Shown: positions 24,509 through 33,918, counted from the first letter of the stretch. The stretch: DNA of 64,000 bases from Ga0077560 sp046330435 (GCA_046330435.1 JAXLST010000008.1:191627-255626); one strand, 5' to 3'. Program-made: numbers and translations. The notes: generated from the sequence alone by a model not told the origin.

Positions 24509-26131
24509 TCAGCCGGGCAGCTCCACCCGGGACGCGCGCACCAGCAGCACGACCGGCAGCAGCCCCACCAGCACGATCGTGAGCGCGGGCAGCGCCGCGG
24601 CGTCGTACCGGGCGTCGCTGGTGGCCTGCCACATGCCCACCGCCAGCGTGTCCCACCCGAACGGCCGCAGCAGCGCCGTGATGGGCAGCTCCTTGATGAC
24701 GTCCACGAACACCAGCAGGAAGGCGGCGGCGATGCCGGGGCGCAGCAGCGGCAGATGCACGCGCCACAGGGCCCGCACGCCGGTGACCCCCAGGCTCTCC
24801 GCGGCCTCGTCCAGGCGCCGCGGGATGCGGGTCATGTGCGCCTCGGCGGCGTTGAGGGCGACGGACATGAACCGCACCAGGTAGGCGATCACCAGGCCCA
24901 GGGCCGTGCCGGTGAGCAGCAGCCCGGGCTCGCTGCCCAGCTGCCGGCCCAGGTCCAGCAGACGCCCGTCGATCCACTCGTACACCGTGATGACGGCGAC
25001 GGCGACCACCGCCCCCGGCATGGCGTACCCGGACCCGGCGATGCGCGCGGCGGCCGTGAGCGGGCGGGAGGGGCGGCCGCGCAGCGCGAACGCCACGACG
25101 GTGCCCACCGCGCAGGCGACGGCGGCGGCGAACAGGGCGAGCAGGACGCTGGCCGCGGCGAGGTCGCGGTACTGCCCCACGCCCTCGTCGCGGGCGGTCC
25201 CGATGGCCCAGCCCGTGAGGCGGATCCCGGGTGCGACCACGATCACGGCGAGCAGCAGCACGGGCCCGGCGGGCGCCGCCCAGCGCCGCCAGCCGGTGAG
25301 CGGGACCGGCGCCCCGGCGGTGCCGCGGCGCAGCGACTGCTCGTACCGGGCACGCCCGCGGCCCAGCCGCTCCATGGTGAGCAGCAGCACCGCGAACACC
25401 AGCAGCAGGCTCGCCAGCTGGGTCCCCCCGGCGCGGTCGAACTCCCCGTACCAGGTGCGGTAGACCGCCTCGGTGAGGGTCTGGACGCGGAGCAGGTTGA
25501 CGGTGCCGAAGTCCGCGATGGCCTCCATGACCGCCAGCGCCGCGCCCGCGGCGATCGCCGGGCGGGCGGTGGGCAGCGCGACGCGCAGGATCGCCCGGCC
25601 GCGGGACAGGCCCAGGCTCTGGGCGGCCTCCAGCTCGCTGCGGGACTGCCCGGCCAGGGCGCTGCGCGCCAGCACGTACACGTACGGGTAGAGCACCAGC
25701 GACAGCACGGCGATGGCGCCGGGCAGGGACCGCAGGCCGTCGTCGCCGAACACGGACCGCAGCAACGACGGCACGGTTCCCGTGCCGTCCCACTCCCGCA
25801 GCAGCACGAACACCAGGACGTAGCCGGGCATCGCCAGCGGCAGCACCAGGGCCCACTCCAGCGTCCGGCGGCCCGGGAAGTCGCAGAACACCACCAGCAC
25901 GGCGAGCGCGGTGCCGATGAGGACGGTCCCCACCCCGACGCCCAGGGCGAGCACCACGGTGTTGCGGATCGCCTCCGGCAGGAGGGTGTCCCACAGCCGG
26001 CCCCACGTGCCGGCGGCGGGGCGGGCGAGCCCGCCCACCAGCACCAGCATGGGCAGCGCGACCAGCGCCGCCGCCGCGAACGCGACGGCGGCGACCGGTG
26101 CGGGGCCGCGCCCGGCGGCCCGCGCGGTCAT
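24509..26131 (-). CDS. fbpB: Fe(III) ABC transporter permease, fused two-half FbpB type
   Basis: The 540-residue protein has about twelve transmembrane helices in two homologous halves. Each half carries an EAA loop that contacts the ATPase: EAAQSLGLSRGRAILRVALP and EAAESLGVTGVRALWRVHLP. This arrangement is that of FbpB/SfuB iron permeases. It is the last gene of the fbpC-fbpA-fbpB unit, 10 bases after fbpA. The metal assignment rests on family resemblance and on the binding protein next door. Confidence 0.92.
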   Translation of the reverse strand: MTARAAGRGPAPVAAVAFAAAALVALPMLVLVGGLARPAAGTWGRLWDTLLPEAIRNTVVLALGVGVGTVLIGTALAVLVVFCDFPGRRTLEWALVLPLAMPGYVLVFVLLREWDGTGTVPSLLRSVFGDDGLRSLPGAIAVLSLVLYPYVYVLARSALAGQSRSELEAAQSLGLSRGRAILRVALPTARPAIAAGAALAVMEAIADFGTVNLLRVQTLTEAVYRTWYGEFDRAGGTQLASLLLVFAVLLLTMERLGRGRARYEQSLRRGTAGAPVPLTGWRRWAAPAGPVLLLAVIVVAPGIRLTGWAIGTARDEGVGQYRDLAAASVLLALFAAAVACAVGTVVAFALRGRPSRPLTAAARIAGSGYAMPGAVVAVAVITVYEWIDGRLLDLGRQLGSEPGLLLTGTALGLVIAYLVRFMSVALNAAEAHMTRIPRRLDEAAESLGVTGVRALWRVHLPLLRPGIAAAFLLVFVDVIKELPITALLRPFGWDTLAVGMWQATSDARYDAAALPALTIVLVGLLPVVLLVRASRVELPG

Positions 26132-26141
26132 CGCAGGGGAC

Positions 26142-27173
26142 CTACTTCCACCCGACGGCGTTCATGAGCTGCACGGCCTGCGCCTGGTACTCGCCGGCCC
26201 GCACGATGGGCCGCGCGTCGGCGGTGAAGTCACCCCAGCCGCGGATCCACTCGGCCTCCTGGACGCCCTTCAGGACCGGGAACTCGGAGTTGCCCTCGGC
26301 GATGAGCCGCTGCGCCTCGGGGGTGAGCAGGTACTCCATCAGCTTGATCGCATCCGCCTTGTGGGCGGACGCGGCGGTGGTGAGGCCCACGCCGGAGACG
26401 TTCACATGCGTGCCCCCGCTCCCCTGTTCGGCCCACACCGGCGCGACCGGGAACGACGGGTCGTCCTTGAGCTTGTTGCCCAGGTAGTAGGTGTTGGTGA
26501 GCCCCACGTCGCAGCGCCCGGCCTTGATGGCGTCCAGGACCTCGGTGTCGGCACCCAGGATGATCGGGTCGTTCGCCATCCACGACTCGAGGATCGTGCG
26601 GGCGGCGTCCTCGCCGCGGTCGGCGATGAGCGTCGCGACCAGCGACTGGTTGTAGACGTTGTTCGAGGTCCGCAGGCACAGCTTGCCCTTCCACCGGGCG
26701 TCGCCGAGCGCCGCGTAGGTGGCGGGCGCCTGGGCCTCGGGGACCCGCTCGGTGGAGCGCATGATCGTGCGGGCGCGTTCGGCGATCGCGAACCAGCGGT
26801 CCTGCGGGTCGCGCAGGTTCGCGGGGACGGCCTTCTCGAGCGCCGCGCTCTTCACCGGGGCGAGGAGCCCGTCCTCGGCGGCCTTCCAGAGGAACCCGGC
26901 GTCGGTGGTGATGAGCAGGTCGGCCTTGGTGCGCTCGCCCTCGGCCGTGATGCGGTCAACCAGCGGGCCGGGCTCGCCGCCGTAGATCTCGACCTTGATC
27001 CCGGTCTCCTCGGTGAACCGGTCGAAGACCGCCTCGGTGCCGTAGTGGGACCGTGCGGAGTAGACGTTCACGACCGGGCCGTCGCTGCCTCCGCCGAAGA
27101 TGAGCCAGCCGACTCCGGCGACGATCGCCAGGGCGACGACGGCGCCGACGATCGTCCGGGTCCCACGCGTCAC
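26142..27173 (-). CDS. fbpA: Fe(III) ABC transporter substrate-binding protein
   Basis: The 343-residue protein begins with a hydrophobic anchor (IVGAVVALAIVAGVGWLIF) but has no lipobox cysteine, so it is probably held by an uncleaved N-terminal helix. Family features are VVNVYSARSHYGTE at the mature start, FTEETGIKVE and the NTYYLGNKL segment, whose adjacent tyrosines correspond to iron ligands in FbpA/FutA proteins. The GTG start has GGGAGG at ideal spacing; the longer open frame upstream is not family-like. It delivers ferric iron to FbpB/FbpC. Confidence 0.92.
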   Translation of the reverse strand: MTRGTRTIVGAVVALAIVAGVGWLIFGGGSDGPVVNVYSARSHYGTEAVFDRFTEETGIKVEIYGGEPGPLVDRITAEGERTKADLLITTDAGFLWKAAEDGLLAPVKSAALEKAVPANLRDPQDRWFAIAERARTIMRSTERVPEAQAPATYAALGDARWKGKLCLRTSNNVYNQSLVATLIADRGEDAARTILESWMANDPIILGADTEVLDAIKAGRCDVGLTNTYYLGNKLKDDPSFPVAPVWAEQGSGGTHVNVSGVGLTTAASAHKADAIKLMEYLLTPEAQRLIAEGNSEFPVLKGVQEAEWIRGWGDFTADARPIVRAGEYQAQAVQLMNAVGWK

Positions 27174-27220
27174 TCGTTCCCTCCCGTTGGTGCGGGCGGC
27201 GGGCGGGGCCCGCGTCCCGG

Positions 27221-28237
27221 CTAGTCCTCGATGAGCGCCAGGCCGGCGGGCGCCTGATGCACCCGGAGGCGCACCGGCTGGTCCATCCCCACGGCCTCGG
27301 TGGAGGGCCGCTGGGCGCACAGCTCGGAGCCGTCGGCGAGGCGGATGCGGTACCACACGTCGTGGCCGCGGAACTCCCGCTCCACGATGCGGGCGGTGCC
27401 CGCGAGGTCCGGCACCGGCTCCACGAGCTCGGGGCGGACCAGCACGTGCCCGCAGCCCGCGGGCGACAGCGCGCAGTGCGCGCCGCAGTCGTGCAGCAGC
27501 GTGCAGGCGCGGTCGGCGGGCAGGAAGTTGGCGTCGCCGACGAAGCTCGCCGCCCAGCGCGAGCACGGGCGGTAGTACAGGTCCTCCGCGGAGCCGGCCT
27601 GCTCGATCCGGCCGCCGCGCATGAGCACGATGTGGTCGGTGAGGCTGAAGGCCTCCTCGATCTCGTGCGTCACGAGGACCACGGTGACGCCCTCCGCGCG
27701 CAGCGTGGACAGCACCTCGCTGCGCAGGTCGGCCCGCAGCTGCGGGTCGAGGGTGTTCCACGGCTCGTCCAGCAGCACGACCCGCGGGCGGGGCGCCAGG
27801 GCGCGGGCGACGGCGACGCGCTGCTGCTGGCCGCCGGAGAGCTGGTGGGGGTGGCGGTCCGCCATCTCCGACAGGCCCATGCGACCCAGCAACTCGGCGA
27901 CGCGGGCCTTGCGGTCCCTCCGCGCCAGGCCGAAGCCCACGTTCTCACCGACGGTGAGGTGCGGGAACAGGGCGTAGTCCTGGAACACCAGGCCGATGCG
28001 GCGCTCCCCGGGGGGAACCCAGCCGCCACCGGCGACCTCGCGGCCGTCGATGCGCACCGAGCCCTCGTCGGGCCGCTCGAAGCCGGCGATGAGGCGCAGC
28101 ATCGTGGTCTTGCCGCAGCCGCTGGGACCCAGCAGGCCGAGGACCTCGCCCTCGTCCACCGTCAGGTCCACGCGGTCGACGGCGGTGACCTCGCCGAAGC
28201 GCCTGGTGAGTGAGTCGACCTCGATCATGTGGCCCAT
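27221..28237 (-). CDS. fbpC: Fe(III) ABC transporter ATPase
   Basis: The 338-residue ATPase shows Walker A GPSGCGKTT, signature LSGGQQQRVAVARAL, Walker B VVLLDEPW and the switch histidine in VTHEIEEA. The usual DEPFSNLD is DEPWNTLD here. After the ATPase domain comes a C-terminal regulatory region beginning with RACTLLHDCGAHCALSPAGC, four cysteines in about 20 residues. That is unusual for the family and could bind a metal or a disulfide. It is first in the unit, and a 14-bp dyad lies in its upstream gap. Confidence 0.93.
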   Translation of the reverse strand: MGHMIEVDSLTRRFGEVTAVDRVDLTVDEGEVLGLLGPSGCGKTTMLRLIAGFERPDEGSVRIDGREVAGGGWVPPGERRIGLVFQDYALFPHLTVGENVGFGLARRDRKARVAELLGRMGLSEMADRHPHQLSGGQQQRVAVARALAPRPRVVLLDEPWNTLDPQLRADLRSEVLSTLRAEGVTVVLVTHEIEEAFSLTDHIVLMRGGRIEQAGSAEDLYYRPCSRWAASFVGDANFLPADRACTLLHDCGAHCALSPAGCGHVLVRPELVEPVPDLAGTARIVEREFRGHDVWYRIRLADGSELCAQRPSTEAVGMDQPVRLRVHQAPAGLALIED

Positions 28238-28279
28238 GTTCGGCGCACCTTACTGATGCCCCGGCCGCACCGGAAGGGT

Positions 28280-28293
28280 TTTCGGTAACGAAA
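28280..28293. promoter_or_regulatory. TTTCG-GTAA-CGAAA dyad upstream of fbpC
   Basis: A 14-bp inverted repeat stands in a short AT-rich patch about 43 bases before the fbpC start. It is a candidate operator for the iron-uptake unit. It does not match the IdeR/DtxR consensus as I know it. Confidence 0.4.
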
Positions 28294-28351
28294 CACGTAC
28301 ATACATTTCCACGACCTCGGCCGCGGCGCCCCCGGCCCCTCGTCCCGGGGT

Positions 28352-29521
28352 TCAGGCGGCGGGCGCGGCGGCCACGGTGCGCCGCAGGGCGACCGCGACG
28401 GGGAGCGCCCCGCACACCGCCGCGAGGCCCACCAGGAAGCCGGAGGACGCGCCGAGGCTCGACGCCAGCACCCCGGCGGAGGCGTTCCCGGCCGCGGCAC
28501 CGGCGTACAGGAAGCTCGCGACCCAGGCGAACGCCTCGGTGAGGAGCTCCTCGGCCACGACGTCCGGCACCAGCTCGTACACCGTCCCCAGCGACGGGGC
28601 CACGAACAGCCCCTGCGCGAACAGGGCGGCCGACAGCACCACCGCGTTCCCGGACAGGGGCACCAGCGGGACCGTGAGCAGCGCGAACCCGGCGAGCAGC
28701 CCCGGCAGCCGCAGGTGCGGGGCGCGGCGCGTCCTCCGGGCCACGGCGAGCCCGCCCACCAGGCTGCCGCCGGCCCATGCCGCGAGGACGGCCCCCGACA
28801 GCTCCCGGTGCCCGTGGTCGTCGAGCACCGCGATGATCGACAGCTCCGTGGCGCCGAAGCACACGCCCAGCAGCCCGTAGGCGGCGACCAGCCGGCGCAG
28901 CGCGCGGGACCGCAGCGCCCATCCCCCGCCCCCGCCGCCGCGGGCCGGGGCCCGGCGGTGGACCACGCCGGCGAACGCCCAGGTCAGCGCCGCGAGCGAC
29001 CCGGCGACCACCAGCATCGCGCCGGCCGGCGACACCAGCGCCACCGACAGCACCACCAGGAGCGGCCCCGCGACCCACAGGACCTCCTGCAGGGCGGCCT
29101 CCATCGCGTACACCGTCGTGAGCTCGCCGGGGGTGGACAGCGTCGGCACCGCGGCCCGCAGGACGGGGCTCACCGGCGGCGCGGCGGCCCCGGCCACGCC
29201 CGCCAGCACCACGTTGCCGACGGTGCCCAGCCGGGCGGCCTCCAGCGCCATCACCGACAGGGTCGCCGCGCACACCGCACCGCTCGCCACGAGCACGGGA
29301 CCCGACCCCACCCGGTCTGCGGCGCGCCCGACCAGCGGCGACACCAGCCCCATCGCCAGGATGTACGCCCCGGCCACGGCCCCCACCACGCCGTAGGAGA
29401 ACCCGGCGTCGCGCAGCAGCAGCGCCATGGCCAGACCCACCATCACCAGCGGGAGCCGCGCCGCGAAGGCGGTGCCCATGACGGTGACCAGCACACGGCG
29501 GCCGGCGGCCGCGGCGGTCAT
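28352..29521 (-). CDS. MFS transporter, tandem paralogue A
   Basis: The 389-residue protein has twelve predicted helices. After helix 2 comes SPLVGRAADRVGSGPVL, the MFS loop motif (G-x-x-x-D-R-x-G). VYAMEAALQEVLWVAGP in the middle and GTVYELVPDVVAEELLTEAFAW in the C-terminal half are nearly shared with its upstream neighbour, so the two arose by duplication. Its ATG overlaps the neighbour's stop (ATGA). The substrate is unknown. This type of about 390 residues is common in Actinomycetota as predicted drug or sugar exporters. Confidence 0.85.
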   Translation of the reverse strand: MTAAAAGRRVLVTVMGTAFAARLPLVMVGLAMALLLRDAGFSYGVVGAVAGAYILAMGLVSPLVGRAADRVGSGPVLVASGAVCAATLSVMALEAARLGTVGNVVLAGVAGAAAPPVSPVLRAAVPTLSTPGELTTVYAMEAALQEVLWVAGPLLVVLSVALVSPAGAMLVVAGSLAALTWAFAGVVHRRAPARGGGGGGWALRSRALRRLVAAYGLLGVCFGATELSIIAVLDDHGHRELSGAVLAAWAGGSLVGGLAVARRTRRAPHLRLPGLLAGFALLTVPLVPLSGNAVVLSAALFAQGLFVAPSLGTVYELVPDVVAEELLTEAFAWVASFLYAGAAAGNASAGVLASSLGASSGFLVGLAAVCGALPVAVALRRTVAAAPAA

Positions 29522-30690
29522 GCCGGCACCGGGCGCGACGCGCGGACGGCGAGCACCCGCGCGACGGCGGCGGCCGCCAGCGGCGGCATCGCGGCCATCG
29601 CGAAGCCCGCGCCGGCGCCGTGCGCGCCGGTCACCGCGCCGGTGACGGCGGCGCCCGTCGCGAAGCCGGCCAGGATGAAGGAGCTGGTCCACGCGAAGGC
29701 CTCGGTGAGCACGTCCTGGTCGGCCACCTTCGGCACCAGTTCGTAGACGGTCCCGAGGGTCGCCGCGATGCAGCACCCCTGCACGAACAGGCCGGCGCAC
29801 AGCGCCACCGGGTCGGCCTGCAGCGCGATGAGCGGCACCGTCAGCGCGCCCATCACCAGCGTGAGCCACGGCAGCCGCACCCACGGGCTGGCGTGCACCA
29901 GCCGGGCGACGACCACCCCGGTCACCAGGCTCCCCACGGCCCAGATCCCGAGGGCGACGCCGGCCAGGTCCCGGTGCCCGTGGGCGTCCATGCTCGCGAC
30001 GGTCGAGATGTCGATCGATCCGAACATCATCCCGATGAGGGCGAAGGCCACGACCAGCAGGCGCAGCTCGGCGGACGCCAGCACCGACCCGCCGGTGCGC
30101 GGGCGGCCCGGGGCGACATGCCGGCGGACGACGGCGGTGAACACCGCGGACGCGACCGCCAGCACCAGCCCGCACACCGCGAGCGACACGCGCGGCGAGC
30201 TCACCAGCACGATCAGCGCGACCGCCGGCGGCCCCACCACGAACAGGATCTCCTGGAACGCCGCCTCCATGCCGTAGACCGTGCGGAGGGCGTCGCCCTC
30301 CGCCAGGCGCGGCAGCAGGGCCCGCAGCACCGCGTTGACCGGCGGCTCCGCGCAGCCGGCGACGAACGCGAGCCCGGCGATGCCCCAGGCGCCCAGGGTC
30401 CCGGGGATGGCGGCGATCGTGAGCAGCGCCGCGCCAGCGGCCGCCGCGGAGCTCAGCAGCACCGGGACCGCCCCGATGCGGTCCGCGAGCCGGCCCAGCA
30501 GTGGCGCCCCGAGTCCCGTGCCCACCGTGAGGCAGGCGGAGGTGACGCCCACCACCCAGTACGGGTGCCCCTGGCTCCGCACCAGCAGCACGATGGACAG
30601 CATCATCATCACCAGCGGCAGGCGCGCCACCAGGGCGCTCCCGATGGCCCGCGTCAGCGTCGGATTGTGCGGGAGCCCGGCGAAGCGCAT
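29518..30690 (-). CDS. MFS transporter, tandem paralogue B
   Basis: The 390-residue protein has twelve predicted helices, with GAPLLGRLADRIGAVPVL as the MFS loop motif. It shares VYGMEAAFQEILFVVGP and GTVYELVPKVADQDVLTEAF with paralogue A. Transcribed first of the pair, it stands about 40 bases after the ProA-like gene. Heterodimeric or sequential roles are possible, but the proteins each look complete. The substrate is unknown. Confidence 0.85.
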   Translation of the reverse strand: MRFAGLPHNPTLTRAIGSALVARLPLVMMMLSIVLLVRSQGHPYWVVGVTSACLTVGTGLGAPLLGRLADRIGAVPVLLSSAAAAGAALLTIAAIPGTLGAWGIAGLAFVAGCAEPPVNAVLRALLPRLAEGDALRTVYGMEAAFQEILFVVGPPAVALIVLVSSPRVSLAVCGLVLAVASAVFTAVVRRHVAPGRPRTGGSVLASAELRLLVVAFALIGMMFGSIDISTVASMDAHGHRDLAGVALGIWAVGSLVTGVVVARLVHASPWVRLPWLTLVMGALTVPLIALQADPVALCAGLFVQGCCIAATLGTVYELVPKVADQDVLTEAFAWTSSFILAGFATGAAVTGAVTGAHGAGAGFAMAAMPPLAAAAVARVLAVRASRPVPA

Positions 30691-30732
30691 CCGGGCATCG
30701 TCTCGCGCGGGCGGGTCCCGCGCCAGGGGACG

Positions 30733-31968
30733 TCAGGCGGGGCGCACCACGAACTGCCGCAGGGCGAGGTCCCGGAACGTCACGGGGCCGCGGGGACCGG
30801 GGACGTGGTCGACGTTGATGCCGGTCTCCGGCGCCGCCAGCAGCTTGAACCCGTCGAGCAGGCGGGTGGTGGCGTTCCAGAACGCGCCCGTGCCGGCGTA
30901 CGCGTCCAGGAACCGGTTCGCCGTGGCGGCGTCGGCCGTGCAGATCCCGGCCGCCAGCCCCGAGGTCTCGTCGTTGGCGATGCGCGCCGCCTCCTCCGCG
31001 GAGCCGACGCGGTCGATGGTGACGTTGGCCTCGTTGCCCTCGTCCAGGGCCCACTCGAACCCGCGGGCGCGGTCGTGCGGCGGCAGCACCCCGCGCACGC
31101 CGAGCGCCTCGAGCTCCTCCAGGGCCGCCGGCAGCAGGTCGTCCCAGCGGTCCGCGTGGACCAGCAGCAGGTTGAGGCGGTTGCACACGCCCAGCCGGTC
31201 CAGGCTGGTGCGCACCAGTGCGCGGGCCAGCGCCGCGTCGGCGTGGGCGTCCAGGTAGAGCACCCCGCCCCCGTCGGCATGGGCCAGCGTCCGCACGCCG
31301 TGCGCGGCGCCGTGGGCGCTGAGCTCACGCGTCGTGTCGCCGCTGCCGCGGATGATCACCAGCGGGATGAGCGCGGGATGCGAGACCAGGGCCCGGGCGG
31401 CGGCGCGGTCCGCGGTGCGCACCAGCTGGATCGCGCGGCCGTCGAGGCCGGCGTGCTCCAGGGCCGGGGCCACCACCTCGTCCATCAGCGCCGTAGCGGA
31501 GCGGATGGCGGCGCCACCGGTGCGCAGCACCCCGGCGTTGCGCGACTTCACCAGCTGGGAGGCGACGTCGATCGTCACGTTCGGGCGGGCCTCGTAGTTC
31601 GCCCCGATGACGCCCACGGGACGGCGGCGCTCCTCCAGCACCAGCCCGTCCGGGAGTTCCCGCGTGGCGACGACCGTCTCCGGGAACTCCGCGGCGGCGA
31701 GCGTCGCGATCTGCCCCGCCATCGCGGCCAGGCGGTCGGCGTCGAGGCGCAGCCGGTCCCGCATCGCCTCCGGGAAGGACGGGTCCAGCGCCGCGATGTC
31801 GGCGGCGTTCGCGGCGAGCACCGGATCCCGGCGCTCCTCCAGCAGCCCGGCCATGCGGTCGAGGGCGGCGGTGAGGGTCGCGTCGGAGGCGGCGGCCAGG
31901 CTGGGCGCGGCGGCGCGGGCGGCGCGGCCCGCGTCGGCGACGATGGTCATCACGTCGGTCTCGGTCAC
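30733..31968 (-). CDS. ProA-like glutamate-5-semialdehyde dehydrogenase, divergent C terminus
   Basis: This is an aldehyde-dehydrogenase-fold protein of about 411 residues. It matches ProA in VGVIGANYEARPNVTIDVA, in VKSRNAGVLRTGGAA and in the catalytic cysteine segment LGVCNRLNLLLVH. ProA normally ends with a His-Ala-Arg-Gly-Pro segment and a Gly-Leu-Glu-x-Leu stretch. Here the region reads INVDHVPGPRGPVTFRDLAL. The substrate site may differ, or this may be a second paralogue. No proB is nearby. The start is uncertain: GTG at 31968 is used, with GTG at 31983 as an alternative. Confidence 0.8.
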   Translation of the reverse strand: MTETDVMTIVADAGRAARAAAPSLAAASDATLTAALDRMAGLLEERRDPVLAANAADIAALDPSFPEAMRDRLRLDADRLAAMAGQIATLAAAEFPETVVATRELPDGLVLEERRRPVGVIGANYEARPNVTIDVASQLVKSRNAGVLRTGGAAIRSATALMDEVVAPALEHAGLDGRAIQLVRTADRAAARALVSHPALIPLVIIRGSGDTTRELSAHGAAHGVRTLAHADGGGVLYLDAHADAALARALVRTSLDRLGVCNRLNLLLVHADRWDDLLPAALEELEALGVRGVLPPHDRARGFEWALDEGNEANVTIDRVGSAEEAARIANDETSGLAAGICTADAATANRFLDAYAGTGAFWNATTRLLDGFKLLAAPETGINVDHVPGPRGPVTFRDLALRQFVVRPA

Positions 31969-32030
31969 GCGCGGGATTCTCACACGCCGGGCCCGGCGTG
32001 TGTCCCCGGGGGCGGAGTACGCTCGGCCGG

Positions 32031-33313
32031 ATGTCCGCTCGCACCGCCACCCGGCGCCCGCACTACGCCTGGGTCGTCGCCGCGGTCACCTTCCTGACCC
32101 TGCTGGCCGCCCAGGGCTTCCGGTCGACGATCGGCGTCTTCGTGGTGCCGCTGCAGGAGGACTTCGGGTGGGGCCGCGATGACGTGTCGCTCGCGATCGC
32201 CGTGAACCTCGTCTGCTACGGCCTCATGGCCCCGTTCGCGGCGGCGCTGGTGGACCGCCTGGGCCCGCGCCGGGTGATGGTGGTGGCCCTCGGCGCCGTG
32301 GGCGCCGGCTCCGCGCTCACCGTCGGCATGACCTCCCTGTGGCAGCTGGACCTCATCTGGGGCCCGGTCATCGGGATGGCCACCGGCGCCATCTCGATCC
32401 CGCTGTCGGCGATGGTCGCCACGCGGTGGTTCGTGGCGCGGCGCGGCCTGGTGACCGGGCTCCTCACCGGCGCGTTCGCCACGGGGAACCTCATCTTCCT
32501 GCCGCTGCTGGCGTGGATCACCGACACCCGCGGCTGGCAGTGGGCGGCCGGGCTGGTGGCGGTGTTCGCGGCGCTATCATCCCGGTCGTGGCCGTGCTCA
32601 TGCGCGACCACCCGGAGGACGCGGGCGTGCTGCCCTACGGCGCCGACGCGCCGCCGCCGCCGCGCGCGGCCCCGCCCGGCAACCCCTTCACCACGCCGCT
32701 GACGGTCCTGCGCGACGCCGTCCGGGTGCGGGACTTCTGGCTCCTGGCCGGCACGTTCTTCATCTGCGGGTGGACGACCAACGGCGCGGTGCAGTCGCAC
32801 TTCATGCCCGCCGCCCACGACCACGCGATCCCGGAGGTCACCGCCGCGGGGCTCCTGGCCGTCATCGGGGTGTTCGACGTCATCGGCGCCACCGCCTCGG
32901 GATGGCTCACCGACCGCGTCGACCCGCGGCGCCTGCTGTTCGTCTACTACTCGCTGCGCGGGATCTCCCTCGCGATGCTGGTGCCGCTGTTCAGCGCGCC
33001 CGGGTGGACCCTGGTGGCCTTCGCGGTGGTCTACGGCCTGGACTGGGTGGCCACCGTGCCGCCCACGGTGGTGCTCACCCAGGCCGCGTTCGGGCGGGAG
33101 CGGGCGGGGGTGGTGTTCGGCTGGGTGTTCTGCAGCCACATGCTGGGCGGCGCCGCCGCGGCGTGGCTGGCCGGGACCGCCCGGGAGGCGCTCGGCGACT
33201 ACGTGCTGGCGTTCACCGCGGCGGGGATGCTCGGCGTGGCGGCCGGCTTCGCATCGCTGTTCATCGCCAGGGGGCCCCGGCCCCGGCTCGCGCCGGCGGC
33301 CGCCGAGGCGTAG
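32031..33313 (+). pseudogene. MFS transporter (OFA/monocarboxylate-like) split by a one-base frameshift
   Basis: Two frames together make a complete MFS protein of about 427 residues. The first runs from the ATG through HYAWVVAAVTFLTLLAAQGF and ITDTRGWQWAAGLVAVFAA. At about 32571-32575 the reading must move by one base to continue as AIIPVVAVLMRDHPEDAGV and on to the C-terminal six helices ending LAPAAAEA. Without a shift the first frame ends at 32702, within an Arg/Pro-rich nonsense tail. One missing G in the GCGGCGCTATC stretch explains it. This could be a true mutation, an assembly error or, less likely, programmed -1 slippage, as no classic slippery heptamer is seen. Confidence 0.8.
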
Positions 33314-33314
33314 C

Positions 33315-33785
33315 TCAGACCCAGCCGGGGTCGGGCGCGGTCGCGTCGGCGGCGGGGGCCACCATGCCCATCTGCAGGGCCCCCTCGAGCCGGTCGATCA
33401 CCAGCCACGTCTCGCGGATGCGCCCGCCGTCGAACCGGAACCACCACATGGCCGGGCTCATCACGCTGCGCCCCGTCACGGGCAGGTCCCTGATGGGGTT
33501 CGCGTTGACGCCGCCCACGAAGCCCCGCACCACCACGTGGTCGTCGACGACCAGCAGGTCGTCGATGCGCATGATGAGGTCCCGGAAGGCACGGCGCTGG
33601 CTTTCGACCATCTGCCGGACGCCCGCGGGGCCGTCGGGTGCGTCGGCGAACGGGGCGAAGTGGAGGTGGTGGTCCTCGTGGAAGATCTCGTCCACCAGGT
33701 CGAGCTCGCCGCGGCTCACCACGGCCCGCAGATAGCGCTCGGCGACGGCGGCGATGCCGCCCGCCGACCCCATCGCGGCGGTCAC
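33315..33785 (-). CDS. SnoaL-like / ester-cyclase family protein
   Basis: The 156-residue protein has a cystatin-like alpha+beta barrel pattern: AVAERYLRAVVSRGELDLVDEIFHEDHHLHF at the start, GVRQMVESQRRAFRDL, then a strand pair ending in WWFRFDGGRIRETWLVID. Such proteins include polyketide cyclases and many of unknown role. The GTG start has GGAGG seven bases upstream, better than the ATG four codons inside. It converges on the frameshifted MFS gene. The substrate cannot be predicted. Confidence 0.8.
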   Translation of the reverse strand: MTAAMGSAGGIAAVAERYLRAVVSRGELDLVDEIFHEDHHLHFAPFADAPDGPAGVRQMVESQRRAFRDLIMRIDDLLVVDDHVVVRGFVGGVNANPIRDLPVTGRSVMSPAMWWFRFDGGRIRETWLVIDRLEGALQMGMVAPAADATAPDPGWV

Positions 33786-33918
33786 CGGTGGGCCTCCAGT
33801 GTGTTCACTCGACCATCCGTTCCCCGATGGCGGGGCGACCGCGCCGCTGTCATCCGGACAAAGCGCTCGTGGGACGCGCCCCGGCGGGCTCGATCGTCGT
33901 GACCAAACCCACGGAATG

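Noticed and set aside
28238..28351. IdeR/DtxR iron box upstream of fbpC
   Set aside because: The TAAGGTGCGCC word is only a half match to TTAGGTTAGSCTAACCTAA; the TTTCG dyad is a better-supported site, but of unknown regulator.
32562..32580. Programmed -1 frameshift in the MFS gene
   Set aside because: No X-XXY-YYZ slippery heptamer or obvious downstream pseudoknot is visible; a base deletion is simpler.
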